Shown here: positions 16,024 through 23,936 of the stretch, one piece after another
How the letters are laid out: each line of letters begins with the position of its first letter
Numbering within the stretch: position 1 is the first letter of the stretch
Assembly: GCF_001684965.1 (NCBI RefSeq)
Contig: NZ_MAYG01000001.1
Location: forward strand, 868,001 to 932,000
Reading direction: 5' to 3'
Source of the DNA: Chryseobacterium arthrosphaerae
GTDB lineage: Bacteria; Bacteroidota; Bacteroidia; Flavobacteriales; Weeksellaceae
Length of the DNA stretch: 64,000 nt
Translations under genes and position numbers: made by a program
Notes under the pieces: generated by a model
Seen by the model: only the letters and a program-made list of their open reading frames with translations
Told to the model about the DNA's origin: nothing
The model's database searches: none

Positions 16024-16556
16024 TCTGTTTGTAATTGAGAATAGATTATTTTCAATCAAAAAATCCTTGGATTTTTTCAACTTACGTGTTCTCCTCAACG
16101 TAACTTTATTAACTTATAAAACTTAAGTGTCTAAAAAACTTTTGTTTCTTTTGTGGTTAGATTAACGACAGATTGTACATACACAGATGTCAGTCTATAA
16201 TTTCTGTTTATAAATTAAGCATAGATTATTTTCAATCAAAAAATCCTTGGATTTTTTCAACTTATGTGTTCTCCTCAACGCAACTTTATTAACTTATAAA
16301 ACTTAAGTGTCTAAAACTTTTGTTTCTTATGTGGTTAAATTAACGACAGATTGTACATACACAGATGTCAGTCTATAATTTCTGTTTATAAATTAAGCAT
16401 AGATTAGTTCCAACCAAAAAATCTTTGGATTTTTCAACTTACGTGTTCTTCTCAACGCAACTTTTTTAACTTATAAAACTTAAGTGTCTAAAAAAACTTT
16501 TGTTTCTCTTATGGTTGGATTTAAACCACAGATACAAACACATGCTTTATATAATT
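16024..16556. repeat. Three tandem intergenic repeats of 179, 178 and 176 bases
   Basis: The gap between ilvE and the gldI-like gene is filled by three head-to-tail copies: 16024-16202, 16203-16380 and 16381-16556. The first two are nearly identical. The third differs more, mainly at its end. Each copy has a small hairpin AAAAAATCC / GGATTTTTT near its start and several variants of CTTA(T/A)(G)TG and CTTTTGTTTCTT(A/T)TGTGGTT inside. No reading frame is kept across copies. The unit is far too long, and too uniform, for a CRISPR. It may be a dispersed noncoding repeat of this genus that was amplified here. Confidence 0.85.
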
Positions 16557-16618
16557 TACATTAATGGTTTAAAAGCTTTTGTAATTGATTCGCAAAATGT
16601 GTATTTTCGCAGAAGTTT

Positions 16619-17131
16619 ATGAAAAAAATACTCTTCATTTCAGCCATAAGCCTGTTGAGCTGTAACAGAAATACTCAGAAGGCACATCCTCCTGTAGGCG
16701 GTGTTCTGAGCCAGAAAGACCTGGATGTTTCTAAAAACAGGATGAAAAATCTGAACAGTCTGGAAAGAAGCCAGATTCAGGATTGGATCAATGGCCAGTC
16801 TGTGAAGTATTATCCTACGCAGCTGAATTACTGGGTGACGGAAGAAGGTTATGATAAAAGAGAAAGAAGGCCGGATGACAGCCGGATTTCCTATTCTTAT
16901 GAGCTGTACGATTTTGATCAGACTAAGATCTACGATCAGGCTTTTGAAAGAAGAGATGCCAGGTTTGGTCATTTTGATGAACTGAAAGCGGTGGAGAATG
17001 CTTTGCGTTTTATACATGATGGAGAGGAAGTAACGCTTTTGGTACCGTCTTCTTTGGCTTATGGAACTTTCGGAGACGAAAAGAAAATAGATAACGATAT
17101 CCCATTAATCATAAAATTAAAAGCTTTATAA
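16619..17131 (+). CDS. gldI: GldI-like peptidyl-prolyl isomerase lipoprotein
   Basis: The 170-residue protein has a lipobox ending at Cys15 (SLLSC), so it is a lipoprotein. The C-terminal part resembles an FKBP domain, with LLVPSSLAYGTFGDEKK near the end, as in the gliding protein GldI. GldI helps fold the gliding and type IX secretion machinery in Flavobacterium. Here the FKBP core is divergent and short, so activity is uncertain. A promoter resembling TTTTG-N20-TATTTTCG precedes it. The next gene begins four bases after its stop and is also an isomerase. Confidence 0.75.
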   Translation: MKKILFISAISLLSCNRNTQKAHPPVGGVLSQKDLDVSKNRMKNLNSLERSQIQDWINGQSVKYYPTQLNYWVTEEGYDKRERRPDDSRISYSYELYDFDQTKIYDQAFERRDARFGHFDELKAVENALRFIHDGEEVTLLVPSSLAYGTFGDEKKIDNDIPLIIKLKAL

Positions 17132-17134
17132 TAC

Positions 17135-18250
17135 ATGAAATTGTTTAACAAGAATATAATTCTGGCAGCGGCAAGTATTTCGCTGATGAGTTGTACCCCA
17201 ATTTATAAAAAAATGAACGTAGACAAAGAAACTTACGAAGGTCTTAATGACGGACTTTATGCCAATCTTCAAACCACAAAAGGTAACATGATTGTGAAGT
17301 TTGAGGACAAGAAAGCACCAGTAACTGTAGCCAACTTTATCGGTCTTGCAGAAGGGAAAATCGATAACAAAGCTAAGGCTAAAGGAGTTCCTTACTATGA
17401 CGGAACTATTTTCCACAGAGTGATCAAAGATTTCATGATCCAGGGAGGTGATCCTCAGGGAACCGGAATGGGAGATCCCGGATATAAATTTGAAGATGAA
17501 AGAAACGACCTTAAACACACTGGGAAAGGTATTCTTTCTATGGCAAACTCAGGACCTAATACAAACGGGTCTCAGTTCTTCATTACTGAAGTAGCTACCC
17601 CTTGGTTAGACGGAAGACACACGATCTTCGGAAAAGTGGTAAAAGGTAACGATGTGATTGATGCTATTGCTAATGTTGAAAAAGGAGCTCAGGATAAGCC
17701 TAAGACAGATATTGTTTTAGAAAAAGTTTCTGTTTTCAGTAAAGGTGACGAGTACAAAAATTACGATGCTGCTAAAACTTTCAACGAAGGAAAAGCTAAA
17801 ATCGCAGAAAACAATAAAGCTTTCATCGCTAAAGAAGAAGCTGAAAAGAAGAAAAAAGAAGAAGAGTTCAAAGCAAACCAGGAAAAATTAGTTGAAAGCT
17901 TAAAAGCCGGTATGCAGAAAACAGAATCAGGTCTTTACTATAAAATCACAAAAACAGCTGACGGTAAAGCTCCAAAAGCTGGTGACAATGTATCTGTACA
18001 TTATGCGGGTAAATTGGTAGACGGAACTGAATTCGATTCTTCATTCAAGAGAAATGAGCCGATCGAAATTCCAATCGGAATGGGAAGAGTGATCAAAGGA
18101 TGGGATGAAGGGATCCTGTTATTGAAAGAAGGAGAAACTGCTACATTACTGATCCCGCCGGCAATGGCTTACGGAGAAAGAGGGGCAGGAGGAGTGATCC
18201 CGCCAAACTCATGGTTGGTTTTCGATGTTGAGCTTGTAAAAGTAAAATAA
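17135..18250 (+). CDS. Cyclophilin-FKBP fusion peptidyl-prolyl isomerase lipoprotein
   Basis: The 371-residue protein is a lipoprotein (SLMSC, Cys20). Residues about 40-205 are a cyclophilin domain with FHRVIKDFMIQGGDP, SMANSGPNTNGSQFFI and LDGRHTIFG. Residues 215-255 are a charged coiled coil. Residues about 265-371 are a full FKBP domain with VSVHYAGKLVDGTEFDSS, GWDEGILLLKEGE and AYGERGAGGVIPPN. Two unrelated isomerase folds in one chain give two different active sites, presumably acting on exported proteins. It is the second gene of an operon with the GldI-like gene. Confidence 0.93.
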   Translation: MKLFNKNIILAAASISLMSCTPIYKKMNVDKETYEGLNDGLYANLQTTKGNMIVKFEDKKAPVTVANFIGLAEGKIDNKAKAKGVPYYDGTIFHRVIKDFMIQGGDPQGTGMGDPGYKFEDERNDLKHTGKGILSMANSGPNTNGSQFFITEVATPWLDGRHTIFGKVVKGNDVIDAIANVEKGAQDKPKTDIVLEKVSVFSKGDEYKNYDAAKTFNEGKAKIAENNKAFIAKEEAEKKKKEEEFKANQEKLVESLKAGMQKTESGLYYKITKTADGKAPKAGDNVSVHYAGKLVDGTEFDSSFKRNEPIEIPIGMGRVIKGWDEGILLLKEGETATLLIPPAMAYGERGAGGVIPPNSWLVFDVELVKVK

Positions 18251-18267
18251 TTGCATCTAAAGATATG

Positions 18268-18296
18268 AAGCCGTTCCGGAAGGAGCGGCTTTTTTG
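18268..18296 (+). terminator. Terminator of the isomerase operon
   Basis: AAGCCGTTCC pairs with GGAGCGGCTT (one G-U pair) around GGAA and is followed by six T. Confidence 0.85.
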
Positions 18297-18383
18297 TTGA
18301 GAAAAGTCCCGTAGAAATACGGATGTTGTATACATGCAAATAATTTCTATCTTTATCCGGCACCTAAAAAACAAAATAAGAAT

Positions 18384-18605
18384 ATGTTTGATCTGAATTA
18401 CGATGTAATAAAACAGGAGATAGAAGCAGAAACCTGTAAAGAGCACAATCTGCATCCGGAATTTGTAAAAACCGACGAAGGCTTCGGAATAAGAGCCTGC
18501 TGCGAACCTTTCCATCAGGAGCTCGTGGCAAAATCTGAAAAAATGGTAGAGGAGGAGACTACGAAGTTTCTTGAGAAAATGATGAAGGATATTTTTAAAG
18601 AGTAA
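18384..18605 (+). CDS. Small conserved-looking cytosolic protein, unknown
   Basis: The 73-residue acidic protein has no signal peptide or membrane segment. It holds three Cys residues (18, 39, 40), with RACCEPFH in the middle, and a helical Glu/Lys-rich end. I recognise no family. An AT-rich upstream region and a strong terminator support it as a real single gene. Confidence 0.6.
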   Translation: MFDLNYDVIKQEIEAETCKEHNLHPEFVKTDEGFGIRACCEPFHQELVAKSEKMVEEETTKFLEKMMKDIFKE

Positions 18606-18625
18606 TTTGTAAAATTGTATAAAAA

Positions 18626-18652
18626 AACCGCCCTTTCAAAAAGGGCGGTTTT
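18626..18652. terminator. Terminator between the small Cys gene and the small membrane protein
   Basis: AACCGCCCTTT (18626-18636) pairs with AAAGGGCGGTT (18640-18650) around CAA, with A-run before and T-run after. It can serve both converging genes. Confidence 0.85.
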
Positions 18653-18674
18653 CAGTAAAAGAAAGATTAAAAAG

Positions 18675-18929
18675 TTATATGTTTCTGCCTGATCTTTTCT
18701 TCATTCCTGTTCCGGCCAGGGAACTGATGAATACAAGGCCAAAGCCGATATAAGCAGCAAATGCTGTCAGATATATAATTAAGCTGTTTAAGCTTGGATT
18801 TGAGGTGTATACCAATACCGAAAAGGCAGCAAAACTCAATACCAAAAGCAGGCTCCAGATATGCATTTTTGCAGCATCTTCATTTCTCTTAAAAATCATT
18901 TCAAAAAAGGCTCTCATCATTACTAACAT
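18675..18929 (-). CDS. Small membrane protein, unknown
   Basis: The 84-residue protein has two predicted membrane helices (about residues 24-42 and 48-70), with a basic tail. A Met four codons in could be the real start. No family is recognised. It faces an empty upstream region. Confidence 0.5.
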   Translation of the reverse strand: MLVMMRAFFEMIFKRNEDAAKMHIWSLLLVLSFAAFSVLVYTSNPSLNSLIIYLTAFAAYIGFGLVFISSLAGTGMKKRSGRNI

Positions 18930-19453
18930 TTTAAGGGTTATACAATTAATTATTATAAAGGCATACGCATTGCGGTAAAAAGAATGGCATATTCTTTTAC
19001 TGGGCTAAGGTTCACGATGACTTTGCCATTTATTTATATCATAATACCGGGCTTTACGTCCGGGATATATTTCAATTCTGAATCAAAAGATTCATGGGTT
19101 TTATTGATGATACCAGTCAGATACGGGGGCGCAAAACTGCTGTGAAAAATCAACGGAGGTTAATCAATCACGTTCCCGTATCTTTTACGGCATCGTAGAA
19201 AAAAAAGGATTCATATACATCAATATGAACTTGAATCAGTGGAAAACTGAAAATCCACAGAAAACCTTCTTTCTCATCCTTAGTGCTTTTTTAATTTTTT
19301 CTCAATACTGTACATGCTAATATCATGCCAAAGTGACTATTTCACTATTAACACTTTTGTTTTGACGGTTGTACCGGATTGTTTTTCAGTGTTTTTTGAT
19401 CGTTATTTCCTTAAACAAAGAAAAAGACTTATTTTTAAATGAATTTGTATACT
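18930..19453. other. Gene-free region with a 9-base inverted repeat
   Basis: About 520 bases hold no convincing gene. The only structure I see is a perfect 9-base inverted repeat, AGATACGGG (19119-19127) and CCCGTATCT (19175-19183), 47 bases apart. It is not followed by a T-run. Nothing else stands out. Confidence 0.5.
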
Positions 19454-19909
19454 ATGAAAAAAATATATACCGGGTTGGTATTTTTGTTCAGTTTCTTGGG
19501 ATTTGGACAACAACTTTCGGAAGCAGAAAAAAAGATGACTGAATTAGCAGGGATCTGGAAGACAGAAGTGCAAGGAAGTCCCCTGACTCTGGATATCAGT
19601 CTGGAAAAAAATAAAGGGAAAGAATATATTCAGATTTCATTAATCAACCTCACTGGCGAAAAATTTGTAGTCAGTGAAAGTAAAGTGGTATCACCTTCCG
19701 GGTCTGAATTTAAGATAAATATACTCAACGCAGGATTTGAACAATATAAGAACTGTAAAATCAAAGATGCTGTAATCAACCTTAAAAGGTTAGAGAATGA
19801 TTCTGTTTCCTTCAGTTATCATTCTGAGATTACAGACTGTTCCTTTGGCAATGACAATGGTTTGGAAATACCTGATATTGACGGATTGATTTTTAAAAAA
19901 GAAAAATAA
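19454..19909 (+). CDS. Small secreted protein, unknown
   Basis: The frame is open from an ATG at 19439, but the Met at 19454 gives a normal signal peptide (MKKIYTGLVFLFSFLGFGQ), so I prefer it. The mature part, about 130 residues, is probably a single beta-rich domain that begins with LAGIWKTEVQG and has two Cys. This looks like a lipocalin-type small-domain start, but I cannot name a family. The next gene begins ten bases later. Confidence 0.55.
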   Translation: MKKIYTGLVFLFSFLGFGQQLSEAEKKMTELAGIWKTEVQGSPLTLDISLEKNKGKEYIQISLINLTGEKFVVSESKVVSPSGSEFKINILNAGFEQYKNCKIKDAVINLKRLENDSVSFSYHSEITDCSFGNDNGLEIPDIDGLIFKKEK

Positions 19910-19919
19910 ACATTTCATT

Positions 19920-20435
19920 GTGATCAGGGAAGATCTAAATAAAAGCATTCAAAATTCTGTAGACCGTCTTTTACGATTGGCAAAGATGTCTTGCCGGAAT
20001 ACAATCTCCCGTAATATCTTCTATATCGTATCCGATTTTAATGAATATAAAGGAGAGAATGGCACAGAGCAAAGAGGATTGAGAAACAGAATTAATAATT
20101 CAAAAGAACTTCTTGGTTTAGATGCTGCAGTAGAAATTTTAAAGAAGGATTACCATGATCTCTATGATGTTAATTTATATGTTTTCAGATCATTTAAGAG
20201 GGAAACGATCATAGAGATTCAGTTTTACCGTAAATCCAATTTTGATGCTGATTATTTTGCTTTGATAAAGGATCATCCTCCAATGTTCCACTCTAAAATT
20301 TCAATACCGGCTTATGCATTGGAAGGCGGCAAATTTGATGTGAACTGGGAATCAGGTGGAGGATGGCATCATGCGTGGAAGAGTTTTTTATTTAAAACTT
20401 TTATGTACAGACGTAAAGCCAGGGGGGGAAATTAG
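19920..20435 (+). CDS. Cytosolic protein of unknown function
   Basis: The 171-residue frame begins with a GTG at 19920, ten bases after the previous gene. The first later Met is at residue 23, so the start is uncertain. It has no signal or membrane segment. Visible features are a helical N-terminus and a C-terminal GGGWHHAW. No family is recognised. Its small secreted neighbours (19454 and 20523) do not suggest a role. Confidence 0.5.
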   Translation: MIREDLNKSIQNSVDRLLRLAKMSCRNTISRNIFYIVSDFNEYKGENGTEQRGLRNRINNSKELLGLDAAVEILKKDYHDLYDVNLYVFRSFKRETIIEIQFYRKSNFDADYFALIKDHPPMFHSKISIPAYALEGGKFDVNWESGGGWHHAWKSFLFKTFMYRRKARGGN

Positions 20436-20522
20436 AGGTAATTAAGGTTTAAACTAAACTTGAATAATATTTATTAGAAAACAGGCTAAATCCGTTCGTA
20501 TTAAATTAATTAAAATCAATCA

Positions 20523-21197
20523 ATGAAAACGATTGTGCTATCTGTATGTTTTTTGCCGGGTTTATTCTTCACACAGAATAATAGTACAGGGATAGATTTT
20601 TCTGTTCCGGAAAACTCTTTGTACCTTAAATCAATTATAGACCGGAATCAATTTTTTGGCCTTGAAAGTATTGTTAAAAGCCCAGGAGGCATAATTTATA
20701 GATTTTGGAATACCAGAACATGTATTGAAGTTTCCAATATCAATGGAACTGTGAAAGGTAAGGTAGTATTGGCTGTTAAAAATCAGGATAATGAAAGTTA
20801 TTTTAGAAAATCTTATGAATTGAGCCATGACCAGACAGAGAATGTTTTTAATATTATTAATCAATATGATATAGATCATTTTCCCACAGATTCTAAAATA
20901 AAAGGCTGGATACAAGGTTTTGATGGTAATGTAATCGATATAGAATCTAATATAGACCAGCATTATATTTACAAAAAATATTGGACTCCCGGTTTTCAAA
21001 ATATACCTGAAAGTAAAATCATTATGAATATTACGGATGATATTGAAAAAGCCACTGCTGTGGCAGCTTTGATTAAAAAATTCGATTCAGAAATTAAAGC
21101 AATTTGCTATAGATTTTATGGGACAGCATATTCTATTTGTAAAATAATGACTAAAAAAGAGATGCGAAAATTAAAAAAGAAAAAAAACCGTCTCTAA
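20523..21197 (+). CDS. Secreted protein of unknown function
   Basis: The 224-residue protein has a signal peptide (about 1-18, ending FFTQ). The mature part has three Cys (70, 195 and 206) and ends in a very basic Lys/Arg tail. That tail is written in an A-rich stretch that also forms the left side of the terminator. No domain is recognised. Confidence 0.5.
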   Translation: MKTIVLSVCFLPGLFFTQNNSTGIDFSVPENSLYLKSIIDRNQFFGLESIVKSPGGIIYRFWNTRTCIEVSNINGTVKGKVVLAVKNQDNESYFRKSYELSHDQTENVFNIINQYDIDHFPTDSKIKGWIQGFDGNVIDIESNIDQHYIYKKYWTPGFQNIPESKIIMNITDDIEKATAVAALIKKFDSEIKAICYRFYGTAYSICKIMTKKEMRKLKKKKNRL

Positions 21198-21206
21198 AGA
21201 CGGTTT
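21183..21206. terminator. Bidirectional terminator overlapping a gene end
   Basis: AAAACCGTCT (21183-21192) pairs with AGACGGTTTT (21197-21206) around CTAA. It overlaps the stop of the plus-strand gene and lies seven bases from the end of the M28 operon on the other strand. Confidence 0.85.
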
Positions 21207-21212
21207 TATCTG

Positions 21213-22571
21213 TTACCAGTTTTTATCAATCATATAAATAATCTGCGTCATTGCGGCAGCACCTAATAAAAGCTCTCTCCGGTTCACTTTCTCAAAAGTA
21301 TCTTCTTCTGTATGATGAATATCAAAATAACGTTGCGAATCCGGCATCAGTTCAGCCGCAGGAACGCCCATATCATGAAGCGGATAAAGATCTGTTCCTG
21401 AGAACTGTTCTTCAAAGTTATACACCCCGTAAGGAAGGAATAATTTCGACCATCCCTGAATCTGTTTTCTCTTAGTCTCATCCATATCGAGGGCGATTCC
21501 TCTCGGAGCAAATCCTCCTGCATCGGATTCTATGGCAAAAAGATGCTTTTCATTCTTTTCTTTGGCTACTTTACCATATTGAATGCCACCCTTTACTCCG
21601 TTTTCTTCATTGGCAAAACAAACGACCCTGATGGTATGGTTGTTGGGGATGCCCAGCTTTTTAAAAGTCCTCAATACTTCGATGCTTTGTACAATTCCGG
21701 CTCCGTCATCATGGGCCCCTTCACCTACGTCCCAGGAATCGAGGTGTCCGCCTACAACGATGACACTCTGGTCTTTTTTACCGGTGATTTCACCGATTAC
21801 GGAATGGGAGAGTTTTTCGCCTTTCATTCCACAGTTGGAGTTCAGTTTGGCAGTGATCTTTTGATTCTTTAATAATGCTTCCAGTTCGTCAGCTGTAGTA
21901 CTGCCGACAGCTACGGCAGGTATTTTTGAAACATTGTTTTCATAGCGCATTGCTCCGGTATGGGGAACATCGTCAAAAGCTGAAGAAAGAGAACGGATAA
22001 TGGCAAATTTACCGCCTTTTTTGGCAGTTAAAGAAGCGGCAGTTGTTCTGTACTTAGCGGCATCACCATATCCCTTGAATGTTTCTATGAACGATTGGCT
22101 GAAAGGGTAGTTGAAGAACAGAATTTTATCTTTGACCTTGTCAGCAGGAAGTTTATCATATTCCTCCATAGATTTGACCATAATGATCTCGCCTGAAACA
22201 TCTTTTCCGCCGGTGCCTTCAGAATTTCCTAAAGAAAGCATTTTAAGACTTTTCCAGCTTCCGTTGGCAGTTTTGATGTGCAGCGATTCTTTCCCTCTTT
22301 CCCAGACCGGGATCATGACTTCCTGAAGCCAGACCTTATCTGCTCCGGCGTCACGGAGTTTCTGCTCAGCCCATTTTACAGACTTTTCGTAAGCTTCTGA
22401 TCCGCTTAAGCGGTGGCCGATGGTTTTTGTGAGCTCTCTCAGCTCGGTGTATCCTTTTCCGTTATTTAAAATCTCATTGGAAATTTTTTTAAACTGAACG
22501 GAATCTTCTTTAGACTGGCCGAATGCAGCCATTCCGATAAGCAATAATGAGGTTCCTAATATCTTTTTCAT
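21213..22571 (-). CDS. Secreted M28-family metallopeptidase (carboxypeptidase Q-like), copy 1
   Basis: I start it at the ATG at 22571, two bases after the upstream stop, which yields signal peptide MKKILGTSLLLIGMAAFGQ. The protein of about 452 residues has a protease-associated domain insertion and the full M28 zinc set: GGHLDSWD, AHDDGAG, the base and ligand in NEENG, the Asp in ESDAGG and the His in DIHHTEED. It resembles human carboxypeptidase Q, which frees amino acids from dipeptides. It is the last of three tandem paralogues and close to copy 2 over its whole length. Confidence 0.88.
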   Translation of the reverse strand: MKKILGTSLLLIGMAAFGQSKEDSVQFKKISNEILNNGKGYTELRELTKTIGHRLSGSEAYEKSVKWAEQKLRDAGADKVWLQEVMIPVWERGKESLHIKTANGSWKSLKMLSLGNSEGTGGKDVSGEIIMVKSMEEYDKLPADKVKDKILFFNYPFSQSFIETFKGYGDAAKYRTTAASLTAKKGGKFAIIRSLSSAFDDVPHTGAMRYENNVSKIPAVAVGSTTADELEALLKNQKITAKLNSNCGMKGEKLSHSVIGEITGKKDQSVIVVGGHLDSWDVGEGAHDDGAGIVQSIEVLRTFKKLGIPNNHTIRVVCFANEENGVKGGIQYGKVAKEKNEKHLFAIESDAGGFAPRGIALDMDETKRKQIQGWSKLFLPYGVYNFEEQFSGTDLYPLHDMGVPAAELMPDSQRYFDIHHTEEDTFEKVNRRELLLGAAAMTQIIYMIDKNW

Positions 22572-22573
22572 TG

Positions 22574-23935
22574 TTACCAATTTTTATCAATCATATAAAT
22601 AAGTTGTGTCATTACAACGGAACCGAGGAGAAGTTCTCTCCGGTTCACTTTTTCAAAAGTATCTTCAGCAGTATGGTGAATATCAAAATAACGCTGCGGA
22701 TCGGGAACCAGTTCTGCTGTGGGAACACCCATCTCATGAAGCGGTGCAATATCCGATCCTGAATATTTTCCTTCAAAATTGTAAACGCCGTAAGGTAAGA
22801 ATAAACGGCCCCAGCTTTTGATCTGGTTTCTTTGGGCGTCACCCATTTCCAGGGAAATTCCTCTCGGGGAAAATCCTCCGGCATCGGATTCTATGGCAAA
22901 AAGATGTTTTTCGTTCTTTTCTTTGGCTGTTTTTCCATATTGTTTGCCGCCTTTGGTGCCGTTTTCTTCGTTGGCAAAGCAAACTGCTCTGATCGTGTGG
23001 TTATTTTGAAGTCCTAATTTTTTAAAGGTTCTTAAGACTTCAATACTCTGTACAATTCCGGCTCCGTCATCATGGGCCCCTTCACCTACATCCCAGGAAT
23101 CAAGATGTCCACCCATTACAATGACGCTGTTGTCTTTTTTGCCAGTAATTTCACCGATAACGGAGTGAGAAAGTTTTTCACCTTTCATCCCGCAATTGGA
23201 ATTAAGTTTGGCTGTTACTTTCTGTGTTCTTAATAAGGCTTCAAGTTCGTCTGCTGACGTATTGCCGATAGTAATAGCGGGAACTTTGGAAATATGATCT
23301 TCATAACGCATATTACCTGTATGGGGAACATCGTCAAATGCCGATGAAAGAGATCTGATAATGGCAAATTTACCTCCTTTTTTAGCGGTTAAAGATGCTG
23401 CCGTTCTTCTGTAAGCACCAGCCTCGCGGTAGGCAATAAAGGTCTGTACATGCTCCTGATTAAAAGGGTAGTTAAAAAAAACGATTTTGTCTTTAATTTT
23501 CTCTGCAGGCAGCTGATCGTATTCTTCCAGTGATCTCACCATAATGATCTCACCTGAAACATCTTTTCCGCCTGTTCCTTCGGAATTACCCAAAGAAAGC
23601 ATTTTTATATTTTTCCAATTGCCATTGGACGTTTTGATGTGTAAAGATTCTTTCCCCCTTTCCCAGACAGGGATCATGACTTCCTGAAGCCATACTTTAT
23701 CTGCACCGGCATCACGGAGTTTCTGTGCTGCCCACTGTACGGATTTTTCATACGCTTCTGAGCCACTTAGACGATGGCCGATACTTTTTGTAAGTTCCTT
23801 CAGTTCAGTGTATCCTTTTCCGTTATTCAGGATCTCTGCGGATATTTTCCTGAACTGTAAAGAGTCTTCTTTAGTCTGGCCGGATAAAAAGACCAGTCCT
23901 AAAATTAATGATGAAAGGCTTGCTATCTTTTTCAT
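22574..23935 (-). CDS. Secreted M28-family metallopeptidase (carboxypeptidase Q-like), copy 2
   Basis: The start chosen is the ATG at 23935, one base after the previous stop, giving a signal peptide MKKIASLSSLILGLVFLSGQ. All catalytic and zinc residues are kept (GGHLDSWD, AHDDGAG, NEENG, ESDAGG, DIHHTAED). It is very similar to copy 1 over its whole length, so the pair arose by a fairly recent tandem duplication. The gene spacing suggests that all three copies are translated from one messenger RNA. Confidence 0.88.
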   Translation of the reverse strand: MKKIASLSSLILGLVFLSGQTKEDSLQFRKISAEILNNGKGYTELKELTKSIGHRLSGSEAYEKSVQWAAQKLRDAGADKVWLQEVMIPVWERGKESLHIKTSNGNWKNIKMLSLGNSEGTGGKDVSGEIIMVRSLEEYDQLPAEKIKDKIVFFNYPFNQEHVQTFIAYREAGAYRRTAASLTAKKGGKFAIIRSLSSAFDDVPHTGNMRYEDHISKVPAITIGNTSADELEALLRTQKVTAKLNSNCGMKGEKLSHSVIGEITGKKDNSVIVMGGHLDSWDVGEGAHDDGAGIVQSIEVLRTFKKLGLQNNHTIRAVCFANEENGTKGGKQYGKTAKEKNEKHLFAIESDAGGFSPRGISLEMGDAQRNQIKSWGRLFLPYGVYNFEGKYSGSDIAPLHEMGVPTAELVPDPQRYFDIHHTAEDTFEKVNRRELLLGSVVMTQLIYMIDKNW

Positions 23936-23936
23936 A

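Noticed and set aside
16024..16556. CRISPR array
   Set aside because: The unit is about 178 bases, the copies are contiguous with no unique spacers, and no cas gene is present.
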